A DNA stretch of 64,000 bases from Lysobacteraceae bacterium PS02065 (GTDB lineage: Bacteria; Pseudomonadota; Gammaproteobacteria; Xanthomonadales; Rhodanobacteraceae). Position 1 is the stretch's first letter; every line of letters starts with the position of its first letter. Shown one piece after another: positions 35,980 to 43,830 of the stretch. The stretch covers positions 1-64,000 of the forward strand of contig JASCPI010000007.1 in assembly GCA_029959555.1 (NCBI GenBank). The letters are read 5' to 3'. A program made the position numbers and the translations under genes. Below the pieces are notes generated by a model. The model saw nothing but the letters and a program-made list of their open reading frames with translations. It made no database searches and was not told where the DNA came from.

Positions 35980-37479
35980 TCAGCGCGAGGTATCGTCGTG
36001 CACGGCGTCGAAAGCCGGCGGCGCATCGTCCGCCGCGGGAACGCCATCGAGTCCGAGCGCACGCGCGACGCCCTCGCCGTAGGCGGGATCGGCGAGCGCG
36101 CAATGGCGTGCGTGGCGACGGCGGATCGGCAACGGCGCATCGCCGAACGAGCGTGCCGTGTTGGCGAACAAGGCTTCGCGCTGCGCCTCGGACATCATCC
36201 GGAACAGCGCGCCGGGCTGCTCGAAAGGGTCGTCGTCGACACGATGGTCGTGATGGTCGGCGGCGCCTTCGAGTGGCAGCGCGGGAGAACGCAGGTCGGG
36301 GCGATCGCGCCACTCGTCATGACTGTTCGGGAAGTAGCTCGTGGTGCCTCCGAGGTTACCGTCCGTGCGCATCGCGCCGTCGCGGTGGAACGCGTGCACC
36401 GGGCAGCGCGGCGCGTTGACGGGAATGTGGTGGAAGTTGACGCCGAGCCGGTAGCGCTGCGCGTCGCCGTACGAGAACAGCCGCGCCTGCAACATGCGAT
36501 CCGGCGAGAAGCCGATGCCCGGCACGACGTTGGCCGGCGTGAAAGCGGCCTGCTCGACCTCGGCGAAGACGTTCCCGGGATTGCGGTCGAGCTCGAGCAC
36601 GCCGACCTCGATCAGCGGAAACTCGGCCTTGGGCCACACCTTGGTCACGTCGAACGGATGGTGGCGATGCGCGCGCGCCTGCGCCTCGCTCATCAGCTGG
36701 ACGCACAGCGTCCAGCGCGGGAAATCACCTCGCTCGATAGCCTCGAACAGGTCGCGATGGTGGCTCTCACGGTCGCCGCCGACGATCACCGCGGCTTCGG
36801 CGTCGGTCAGGTTGGCGATGCCTTGCGCGCTGCGCAGGTGGAACTTCACCCAGGTGCGGCGTCCGTCGGCGTCGACGAGGCTGAAGGTGTGGCTGCCGAA
36901 GCCGTGCATGTGACGGTAGTCGCGCGGAAGGCCGCGATCCGACATCACGATCGTGACCTGATGCAGCGCTTCGGGCAGCAGCGTCCAGAAATCCCAGTTG
37001 TTCGTCGCGCTGCGAAGGCCCGTGCGCGGATCGCGCTTGACCGCATGGTTGAGGTCGGGGAAACGCAGCGGATCGCGGAAGAAGAACACCGGCGTGTTGT
37101 TGCCGACGAGGTCCCAGTTGCCCTCCTCGGTGTAGAACTTGACCGCGAATCCGCGTATGTCGCGCTCGGCATCAGCCGCGCCACGCTCGCCCGCGACCGT
37201 CGAGAAACGCACGAACACGGGCGTCTGTTTGCCGATACCTGCGAACAGCGCCGCACGTGTCCAGGGCGTGATGTCGCGGGTGACCGTGAACGTGCCGTAG
37301 GCACCGGCGCCCTTGGCGTGCATGCGCCGCTCGGGGATCACCTCGCGATCGAAGTGCGCGAGCTTCTCGATCAGCCACACGTCCTCGAGCAGGGTCGGCC
37401 CACGCGGACCGGCCGTGCGCACGTTGAGGTTGTCGGCGACCGGGCAGCCGCTGGCGTGGGTGAGGCGAGGCGGACGCAT
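35980..37479 (-). CDS. Monofunctional haem catalase, small-subunit type
   Basis: This 499-residue protein carries all catalase landmarks: catalytic His54 in [12 protein letters not shown], Asn127 in [12 protein letters not shown], and the proximal haem ligand Tyr337 in [15 protein letters not shown]. The length fits the small-subunit clades; there is no C-terminal flavodoxin-like domain. No export signal is seen, so it acts in the cytoplasm, splitting hydrogen peroxide. It is followed by an exported protein gene. The palindrome CTCCCCCGGACGGGGGAG lies 88 bp upstream of the start, near-identical to the one before the SMP-30/hydrolase operon. No obvious OxyR site is seen. Confidence 0.97.
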   Translation of the reverse strand: MRPPRLTHASGCPVADNLNVRTAGPRGPTLLEDVWLIEKLAHFDREVIPERRMHAKGAGAYGTFTVTRDITPWTRAALFAGIGKQTPVFVRFSTVAGERGAADAERDIRGFAVKFYTEEGNWDLVGNNTPVFFFRDPLRFPDLNHAVKRDPRTGLRSATNNWDFWTLLPEALHQVTIVMSDRGLPRDYRHMHGFGSHTFSLVDADGRRTWVKFHLRSAQGIANLTDAEAAVIVGGDRESHHRDLFEAIERGDFPRWTLCVQLMSEAQARAHRHHPFDVTKVWPKAEFPLIEVGVLELDRNPGNVFAEVEQAAFTPANVVPGIGFSPDRMLQARLFSYGDAQRYRLGVNFHHIPVNAPRCPVHAFHRDGAMRTDGNLGGTTSYFPNSHDEWRDRPDLRSPALPLEGAADHHDHRVDDDPFEQPGALFRMMSEAQREALFANTARSFGDAPLPIRRRHARHCALADPAYGEGVARALGLDGVPAADDAPPAFDAVHDDTSR

Positions 37480-37566
37480 CGGCGGTTTCCGTTCGACGTG
37501 CAGGAGCGCCTCGCCAGCGTGCAGGGCGACGCGGCCCTCGTCGTGCCCGCAACGACGGAGACGCCG

Positions 37567-37584
37567 CTCCCCCGGACGGGGGAG
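37567..37584. promoter_or_regulatory. 18-bp palindrome upstream of catalase, candidate operator (copy 2)
   Basis: CTCCCCCGGACGGGGGAG has the same 8-bp arms as copy 1 and is extended by outer arms ACGCC / GGCGT (37561-37565 / 37586-37590), making a 30-bp interrupted palindrome. It lies 88 bp upstream of the catalase start. Confidence 0.6.
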
Positions 37585-37615
37585 TGGCGTGGTCCGCGCG
37601 CGACGCCGGCCCGGA

Positions 37616-39244
37616 TCAGCCTTCGGACATGCGCGGCGTCACGCGCAGCAACGTGCCGGCCTCGCCCTCGGTCAGCACGAGGATCGCGCCGTCCGCGTCG
37701 ACCCTCACGTCACGCAGGCGCTCGCCGCGTTCGTGCAGCAGGCGTTCCTGCCGCACGACGACGCCGTCGCGGCGCACGACGCGGCGCAGTGCGCGCTCCT
37801 TGAGTGCGGGCACGAGCAGGTCGCCGTTCCACGCGCGGAAGTGCCCGCCTCGATGGATCGCGAGGCCGGCCGGCGCGATCGACGGCGTCCATGCGAGCTC
37901 GGGATCGCGGTAGCCCGCGAGACTGCTGAACGGCGATACGCGTGCGAACGGGTAATCGATGCCGTCGGTGACGACCGGCCAGCCGTAGTTGCCGCCGGCG
38001 ACGATGCGGTTGATCTCGTCGCCGCCACGCGGGCCGTGCTCGCTGACGAAGAGGTCGCCGCTCGCGGGATCGACGGCGATGCCCTGCACGTTGCGATGGC
38101 CGAAGCTGAGGATCTCGGGACATGCACCGGACACGCCCATGAACGGATTGTCGGCCGGCACGCGCCCGTCGCGATCGAGACGCACGAGCGTGCCGAGCGG
38201 ATTGGAGAGATTCTGTGCCTCCTCGCGGCGTGCGCTGCCGTCGCCGAGCGTGAGCACGAGGGAGCCGTCGCCGGGCAACGCGATGCGACCGCCGCTGTTG
38301 CCGGCCGAAGGCCTCGGCGGCGTCTCGAACAGCACCTGCACGTCGTCGAGGCGGTCGTCGCGCAGCGTCGCGCGCACGAGGCGCGTGCCGATCGCGCCGC
38401 GTTCGCCGTAGGCCATGCTCAGGTAGAGCCGGCCATTGTCCGCGAAGGCCGGATCGGTCACGACGTCCAGGAGCCCTGTCGTGCGGCCCTGGTGATGGAT
38501 CGGCGGCAGCGCATCGGTGGCGATCACCGCACGACGGCCGTCGCGCGCGATCGCGAGCAGCCGGCCGCGCATCTCGGTGACGAGCAGGCGGCCGTCCGGC
38601 AGCGGCGCGAGCGACCACGGGCGATCGAGGCCTTCGGCGATCACCTCGACGTCGTACGTGCGCGGGTCGACATCGACGACGGGCTCGGCCGCGCGCGGTG
38701 CCGCCACGACGAACGACACGACAGGTGCGAGCACGAGCAGGAGCCCGAGCGCATGCGCTCGCCAGCCGAGGCGGCGCCCACCCGCTTCGCGTCGTGCCAT
38801 CGACCGCATCGCCGCGACGTACGTCAAGCCACCTGCGACACCGGTCAGCGCCATGAGCAGGTGATGCCAGGGATCGCGCGTGCCGGGGATGGCCGGCATC
38901 GGGATCACGGAGCGCATGAGCCAGAACATCGAACACAGCGACACGAACGCGAGCACGGCGAACACGACGGCACTCTGGCGCGACGAGATGCCCGCGATGC
39001 GATGCGCGATCACGAACGCAGGCAGCAGCGCACCGGCCGCGATGCCGACCATGATCGGCCCGAAGCGTGCGAGATCCTCGAGCATGGTCCACGCACGCAA
39101 GGCCCCGGTCACCTCGGCTCCGAGCGCGGTGATCGCCGCGAGATTCAGCTGGGTCTGCAGGATGCTCGCGAGCACGGCCGTGGTGACGGCGGCGAGCATG
39201 AAAGCGGCAAAGCAGGAGGCGAGGCGGGACGTCGAAGCGAGCAT
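37616..39244 (-). CDS. Membrane-anchored PQQ-dependent sugar dehydrogenase (GSDH/Asd-like) with N-terminal multi-helix domain
   Basis: This 542-residue protein has about four or five N-terminal transmembrane helices (within residues 5-185), then a six-bladed propeller of the soluble glucose/aldose dehydrogenase type: [40 protein letters not shown] (catalytic His), [51 protein letters not shown] and [12 protein letters not shown] and calcium ligands typical of YliI-like enzymes appear present. The helices tie a normally periplasmic enzyme to the inner membrane and might pass electrons to quinone. The ATG at 39244 begins the first helix; longer frames are arginine-rich and unlikely. Confidence 0.85.
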   Translation of the reverse strand: MLASTSRLASCFAAFMLAAVTTAVLASILQTQLNLAAITALGAEVTGALRAWTMLEDLARFGPIMVGIAAGALLPAFVIAHRIAGISSRQSAVVFAVLAFVSLCSMFWLMRSVIPMPAIPGTRDPWHHLLMALTGVAGGLTYVAAMRSMARREAGGRRLGWRAHALGLLLVLAPVVSFVVAAPRAAEPVVDVDPRTYDVEVIAEGLDRPWSLAPLPDGRLLVTEMRGRLLAIARDGRRAVIATDALPPIHHQGRTTGLLDVVTDPAFADNGRLYLSMAYGERGAIGTRLVRATLRDDRLDDVQVLFETPPRPSAGNSGGRIALPGDGSLVLTLGDGSARREEAQNLSNPLGTLVRLDRDGRVPADNPFMGVSGACPEILSFGHRNVQGIAVDPASGDLFVSEHGPRGGDEINRIVAGGNYGWPVVTDGIDYPFARVSPFSSLAGYRDPELAWTPSIAPAGLAIHRGGHFRAWNGDLLVPALKERALRRVVRRDGVVVRQERLLHERGERLRDVRVDADGAILVLTEGEAGTLLRVTPRMSEG

Positions 39245-39564
39245 GTGCGTGGCGACAGGAAGAGGGAGACGAGCCCGCCGGCATGCCCGCGGCCTTCGAG
39301 CATAGCGCGGGCTCGCGACGGCGAGCCTCGCACGCGGCACGCGGATGCAAGCCGAAGGCATCTTCAAGCGGTGTACTGGCGACGACACGCGTCGCCGCCG
39401 CGTCACGCGAGACCCCATGCCCCCGGACTCCGCCCACCTGCCCGCCTCACGCGACGCGCTTCCAGCGATATCGGCGGCGTCGGCGGATCCGTGGCGTCCC
39501 TTCGCGCCCTGTTGCGGCGATGCGCCCTGCCCCTACTCCCCCACGTCCACAAGGACCACACGCC
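39245..39564. other. Divergent intergenic region, PQQ dehydrogenase / hydrolase
   Basis: This 320-bp stretch holds a candidate -10 on the minus strand (39304-39299) and a half-copy of the palindrome arm, CTCCCCC, about 25 bp before the hydrolase start. No gene is supported here. Confidence 0.5.
39299..39304 (-). promoter_or_regulatory. Candidate -10 element of the PQQ dehydrogenase gene
   Basis: The minus strand reads GCGC-TATGCT-CGAAG, 55 bp before the ATG at 39244. It shares the GCTATGCTC core with the elements before the GH44 and NtrC-regulator genes. No clear -35 is present. Confidence 0.4.
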
Positions 39565-40389
39565 ATGAGTACCTACGTCACCGTCAAGGACGGCGCTCGC
39601 ATCTTCGTCAAGGACTGGGGCACCGGCCAGCCCGTCGTGTTCGCGCACGGCTGGCCGCTGTCCTCCGACGCCTGGGATCCGCAGATGCTGTTCATGGGCC
39701 GCCACGGCTACCGCGTCATCGCGCACGATCGCCGCAGTCACGGCCGCTCGAGTCAGACCTGGACAGGCAACGACATGGACACCTACGCCGACGATCTCGC
39801 CGCGGTGCTCGAAGCGCTCGAGATCGAGAACGCCATCCTCGTCGGCCACTCGACCGGTGGCGGCGAGATCAGCCACTACGTCGGCCGCCACGGCAGCGGA
39901 CGCGTGGCGAAGATGGTGCTCGTCGGTGCCGTGCCGCCGCTGATGCTCAGGACCGAGACGAACCCGCACGGCACGCCGCTCGAGGTGTTCGACGGCATCC
40001 GCGCCGGCACCGCCGGTGATCGTTCGCAGTTCTTCAAGGACCTCACGACGCCGTTCTTCGGCGCGAACCGCGAGGGCCACGCCGTCACGCAAGGCATGCG
40101 TGACCACTTCTGGATGCAGGGCATGCTCGGCGGCGTGAAGGGGCAGTACGACTGCATCCACGAATTCTCGGAAGTCGACTACACCGAAGACCTGAAGAAG
40201 ATCGACAAGCCGACGCTCGTGATTCACGGCGACGACGACCAGATCGTCCCGATCGACGCCTCGGGCAAGCTGTCGTCGAAGCTGATCCCGCAGGCCGAGC
40301 TCACGATCTACGCCGGCGCACCGCATGGGCTGACGGTCACGCACGCCGAGCAGTTCAACGCCGACCTGCTCGCATTCGCCAAGGGCTGA
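39565..40389 (+). CDS. Cytoplasmic alpha/beta hydrolase, non-haem chloroperoxidase-like
   Basis: This 274-residue protein has no signal peptide. Motifs: [24 protein letters not shown], nucleophile elbow GHSTGGGEI, acid in [14 protein letters not shown] and a late His in APHGLTVTH. It is a clear paralogue of the Tat-exported hydrolase at 28003-29016 (shared [10 protein letters not shown] and VLVGAVPP). The family is often called non-haem chloroperoxidase or perhydrolase. It is a single-gene unit ending in a strong terminator. Confidence 0.92.
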   Translation: MSTYVTVKDGARIFVKDWGTGQPVVFAHGWPLSSDAWDPQMLFMGRHGYRVIAHDRRSHGRSSQTWTGNDMDTYADDLAAVLEALEIENAILVGHSTGGGEISHYVGRHGSGRVAKMVLVGAVPPLMLRTETNPHGTPLEVFDGIRAGTAGDRSQFFKDLTTPFFGANREGHAVTQGMRDHFWMQGMLGGVKGQYDCIHEFSEVDYTEDLKKIDKPTLVIHGDDDQIVPIDASGKLSSKLIPQAELTIYAGAPHGLTVTHAEQFNADLLAFAKG

Positions 40390-40432
40390 TGCCTGCGTGC
40401 GCGGCACACGCCGCAGCACGTGATCGCTTCAA

Positions 40433-40470
40433 CGAAGAAGGGCCGGTTCCCACGAACCGGCCCTTCTTCG
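40433..40470. terminator. Strong bidirectional terminator hairpin
   Basis: A perfect 17-bp stem (40433-40449 / 40454-40470; arms CGAAGAAGGGCCGGTTC and its complement) has a 4-base loop. It lies between the convergent hydrolase gene and the XapX end of the seven-gene operon and can serve both, with CTTCTTC on either strand in place of a pure U-tract. Confidence 0.8.
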
Positions 40471-40491
40471 CGAGGTGCCTCGCGCATCCCG

Positions 40492-40647
40492 TCAGCGCAG
40501 CAGCCAGTCCGCGAACACGAAGCCGCCCGTCATCGCGAGCACGAGCAGCGCACCGGTCAGGCGCGGCGGCGCGGGCAGCGGGATGTCGAGCAGGCGGCAA
40601 CCGACGCCGATCACGAGGGCGAGCACGATGCCGAGCACGGCGAGCAT
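40492..40647 (-). CDS. XapX-domain small membrane protein
   Basis: This 51-residue protein is two membrane helices with the XapX/DUF1427 signature GCRLLDIPLPAPPRLTGALL and a terminal ALVLAMTGGF-type helix (as read, LLVLAMTGGFVFADWLL). Its ATG overlaps the previous stop (TGATG), so it is the last gene of the seven-gene operon, just before a terminator. The function of XapX proteins is not known to me beyond membrane location. Confidence 0.85.
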   Translation of the reverse strand: MLAVLGIVLALVIGVGCRLLDIPLPAPPRLTGALLVLAMTGGFVFADWLLR

Positions 40648-40880
40648 CAGCGGTGCCCTCCATCGCCGGCGGGCCGTCCGGTCGGTCCGCCACAGTGCGC
40701 GAGCGTGCTCGCCGCGCGGCGTGCGAGGAAGCGATCGGCCAGCGTGTAACCCACCGTCATCGCGACCACGAGCAAGGCACCGACGAGTGCCGGCGGTGCA
40801 GGCGATGGCATACCGAGGGCGCGGCAGCCGAAGCCGATCGCGGTGCCGAGCAGCAGGCCGATGACGAACTTGTGATCCAT
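40647..40880 (-). CDS. DUF1427/XapX-family small membrane protein
   Basis: This 77-residue protein carries the same signature as its neighbour, GCRALGMPSPAPPALVGALL, with two helices and a hydrophilic tail after residue 52. It is a tandem paralogue of the 51-residue XapX protein downstream. It lies 8 bp after the MFS exporter gene. The two may form a hetero-oligomeric membrane element; that is inference. Confidence 0.83.
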   Translation of the reverse strand: MDHKFVIGLLLGTAIGFGCRALGMPSPAPPALVGALLVVAMTVGYTLADRFLARRAASTLAHCGGPTGRPAGDGGHR

Positions 40881-40888
40881 GAGGGTCC

Positions 40889-42529
40889 TCAGATGTCGTG
40901 GTGCGCGTGCGGCACCGCACCGGGCGCGGGTGCCGAACCGCCGACGAAGTGACGCACCACGGGCGCGCGTTCGCTGCGATGCAGGAGCCGGATCTGCTGC
41001 TGCAGCACGTGGTCCTCGCCGGTGACGCGCTCATGCTGGCGCAGGTGCTCGAGCCACGATGCGGCCACGAAGTACTCGAGGTGCACGCCCGGCGTGGCGA
41101 CGTCTTCGGCGACGCCCCAGACGACCGCGCCGTCGCGACGCCGCACGCTGCCGAGGCGCTGCACGAGGCCGTGGAATGCATCACGGTCGGCCGCGTCGAT
41201 GCGGTACTCGACCGTCACGAGCACGGGACCGCGATCATGATCGACCGGCACGGCGAGTTCGGGCGCTGGCCAGTGGCCGGCGGGCTGCAGGTCGAGTGCC
41301 TCGGTGCCGGCGATGCGCACGCGCCACACGGCCAGGCCGACCACGGCCGCACCGAAACCTGCGGCCGTGAGCGCGAAGGCGATCGAGGTGTGCTGCGCGA
41401 GCGCACCCCACGCGAGCGAGCCGACGGCCATGCCGAGCGAGAACACGACGATGTACAGCGCGAGCGCACGCGCGCGCACCCAGCCCGGCACGGCGGTCTG
41501 CGCGGCGATCTGCAGCGACGACAACACGGTGATCCACGCGACGCCGTTGGCGAGCATCACGAGCGGCAGCAGCGTCATGCTGCGCAGGTGGCCGAGGCCG
41601 AGCAGCGTGCCCGCGCAGACCAGCGTGGCGAGCAGCACGAGCAGGTCGCGATCCAGGCGTGCGCGCAGTTTCGGCAGCCACAGCGCGCCTGCGATCGCAC
41701 CGATGCCGATGCACCCGAGCAGGACGCCGTAGCTGCCCGCGCCGAGGCCCATCTCCTTGCGCACGACCAGCGGCAGCAGCGCGTTGGCGGCGCCGGCGAA
41801 CAGGAAGAAGCCTGCCGACTTGATCAGCACGGCCTGCAAGCGGCCGGCGCGCGACGCGTAGCGCAGGCCCGCGCGAAGACCGGCGCCGAAGCCTTCGGGC
41901 GGCAGCCTCGAGGTCGGTGCGGCCGGCTTCCAGCGCCACAGGATCACCAGCATCGCGGTGAAGCTGATCGCGTTGAGGCCGAAAGCCCACGATGCCCCCC
42001 ATTGCGCGACGATGAGTCCACCGACGGCGGGACCAATCGAGCGCGCGATGTTGATGCCGATCGAGTTGAGCGCGACGGCCGAAGCGAGCATCGGCCGCGG
42101 CACCAGCTCGGAGACGATCGCCGACTGTGCCGGCATCGCCATCGCGGCGCCGCAGCCCATCGCGAACGTCAGCACGACGAGCAGCTCGGGCGTGAGCAGG
42201 TCGACGTGCGCACACACCGCGAGCACGCTCGCGACCAGCAGCATCCAGCCCTGCGTCCACAACAGGTAGCGCCGGCGATCGACGATGTCGGCCAGCGTGC
42301 CGGCGACCAGCGCGAGCAGCACAACGGGCAGCGTCGTCGCCGACTGCACCAGAGCGACCATGAGCGGCGAGCCGGTGCTCTCGGCCATGACCCACGAGGC
42401 GGCGACGTCGTTGATCCACGTGCCGATGTTGCTGCCGAGGATCGCGAGCCACATCGCGCGGAACAGGCGCTCCCGCAGCGGTGCCCATGCGCCGACGTCG
42501 GCGGCGGGAGAAGAAGCAGGTCCTACCAT
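40889..42529 (-). CDS. MFS exporter (MFS_3/EntS type) with a C-terminal ABM-like domain
   Basis: This 546-residue protein has about 11-12 transmembrane helices (residues 20-415) of the MFS_3 (EntS-like, 'transmembrane secretion effector') type: NIGTWINDVAASWVMAEST, GTLADIVDRRRYLLWTQ. After residue 430 comes a soluble domain resembling an antibiotic-biosynthesis-monooxygenase (ABM) dimeric barrel (VTVEYRIDAADRDAFHGLVQ; HLEYFVAASWLEHLRQHERV). It ends in PHAHHDI. The ATG overlaps the end of the porin gene by 7 bp. It probably exports a small compound across the inner membrane; the soluble domain may sense or bind it. Confidence 0.9.
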   Translation of the reverse strand: MVGPASSPAADVGAWAPLRERLFRAMWLAILGSNIGTWINDVAASWVMAESTGSPLMVALVQSATTLPVVLLALVAGTLADIVDRRRYLLWTQGWMLLVASVLAVCAHVDLLTPELLVVLTFAMGCGAAMAMPAQSAIVSELVPRPMLASAVALNSIGINIARSIGPAVGGLIVAQWGASWAFGLNAISFTAMLVILWRWKPAAPTSRLPPEGFGAGLRAGLRYASRAGRLQAVLIKSAGFFLFAGAANALLPLVVRKEMGLGAGSYGVLLGCIGIGAIAGALWLPKLRARLDRDLLVLLATLVCAGTLLGLGHLRSMTLLPLVMLANGVAWITVLSSLQIAAQTAVPGWVRARALALYIVVFSLGMAVGSLAWGALAQHTSIAFALTAAGFGAAVVGLAVWRVRIAGTEALDLQPAGHWPAPELAVPVDHDRGPVLVTVEYRIDAADRDAFHGLVQRLGSVRRRDGAVVWGVAEDVATPGVHLEYFVAASWLEHLRQHERVTGEDHVLQQQIRLLHRSERAPVVRHFVGGSAPAPGAVPHAHHDI

Positions 42530-43830
42530 GTCCAGGTCCCCAGGATGGAAGCGAACACCGTGTCGCGGCCGCCGGCTTCGCGCAGGGCCGGGCCGGCATC
42601 GATGCGGGCGAGATGCAGTTGCCACTGCACGTGAGGCCCGGCGCGCCACGTGGTTTCGGATTTGAGTTGCGTGCCGATGCGCCGCGACGTGCCGGCGCTG
42701 CCAGGCAGTGGTGTCAACGGCGTCGGGGTGACGTAGACCGCATCGTTGCGGTGCTGCTTCCATGCAATCTGCCAGCCGAGCAGCGTGGTCACGCGTGGCG
42801 TGGCCTGCAGCGTCAGCGACGGCTGCAGGTCGACGAGGTTGGCCGGTGCGAGCAGGCTGGCCTCGCTGAAGTACGCGGCCTTCGGGAACAGCGCGTTGAA
42901 GGTCTGCAGGCGGCCATCGTGCGGATCGCGGTCGCCGCTCGCGATGTCGCCCTTCAGGCCCAGCCGCGGCGAGAAGCGCGTGCCGCGCCAGGTGATGCCG
43001 GTGTCGGTGGCGATCGTCCAGGCGCGGATGTCCTGCGGCGGTCCGACATCCGTCTCGAGCGTGCCGCGTTGCGCGACGGCTTCGACGTTCCAGTCGATCC
43101 TTCCGTCATCACCGAACACACGCACCCCGAACGAGGTGCGACGCTCGTCGCCCACGGCCGCGGCGAAGCGTGCGCCGTCGCGCCCGTAACCGAGCACGTA
43201 GGCGTCGATGCCCGGCTCACCACGACGGGCGGGCGCCCGCGTCGCGTACGCACCGACCAGGAACTGGCCTTCGTCGCGGCGGTCGTCGAACGCACCGGGC
43301 CGGTTGTCGACAGGCCGCAGCGCCATGAGGTCGACGCGCATGCGGCCCGACTGCCACGCACCGCGCACGCCGTCGAAGGCGAGGCGGATGTTGGGGCCGT
43401 CGCGCACCGACAGCAGGCGTGCACTGCCGTAGCCGATCTCCTGCCGACCTACCTGCACGCGCGCACGGCTGCCCTGCCAGGTCACGTAGCCCTGCTGCAC
43501 GTCGAGCGCACCCCGGTCGGTACCGCCGGGGCCACCGTCGCGGCCTCGCTCGCCGTGCACGCCGAGCTGCACGAAGCCCTGCCAGTCACCGTGCCGCAGG
43601 TCTGCCGAGGCCAGCGCGCGCAGCAAGCCGTAGCCGTCCGCATCGCCGCCGAGGCCGAAGCGCGTCGGGTCGTAGTGCATCCCGCGCACGCGCAGCGACG
43701 CGTCGAGCGCGAGTCGCGTGTCGCCGTCGTCGCTGCGCAGGCAGGCGCCCGCGTCGTCGCAGGGATCGTCCGCGCGTGCGGCGCCGATCATCGCGAACAG
43801 CGCGATAACGGTGGTCAGAACGCGAAGCAC
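42523..43830 (-). CDS. Alginate-export-family outer-membrane porin
   Basis: This 435-residue protein has a signal peptide (GAARA|DD) and a beta-barrel with the pattern of PF13372 alginate_exp proteins: LQQGYVTW-type segment (here DVQQGYVTWQG), VQVGRQEIGYGSARLLSVRDGPNIRLAFDGVR (shown in part: GRQEIGYGSARLLSVRDGP), and a final strand ending LGTWTW. In this family the barrel is often used for small solutes rather than alginate; no alginate genes are nearby. Its start overlaps the amidohydrolase end by 16 bp and its end overlaps the MFS gene. Confidence 0.85.
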   Translation of the reverse strand: MLRVLTTVIALFAMIGAARADDPCDDAGACLRSDDGDTRLALDASLRVRGMHYDPTRFGLGGDADGYGLLRALASADLRHGDWQGFVQLGVHGERGRDGGPGGTDRGALDVQQGYVTWQGSRARVQVGRQEIGYGSARLLSVRDGPNIRLAFDGVRGAWQSGRMRVDLMALRPVDNRPGAFDDRRDEGQFLVGAYATRAPARRGEPGIDAYVLGYGRDGARFAAAVGDERRTSFGVRVFGDDGRIDWNVEAVAQRGTLETDVGPPQDIRAWTIATDTGITWRGTRFSPRLGLKGDIASGDRDPHDGRLQTFNALFPKAAYFSEASLLAPANLVDLQPSLTLQATPRVTTLLGWQIAWKQHRNDAVYVTPTPLTPLPGSAGTSRRIGTQLKSETTWRAGPHVQWQLHLARIDAGPALREAGGRDTVFASILGTWTW

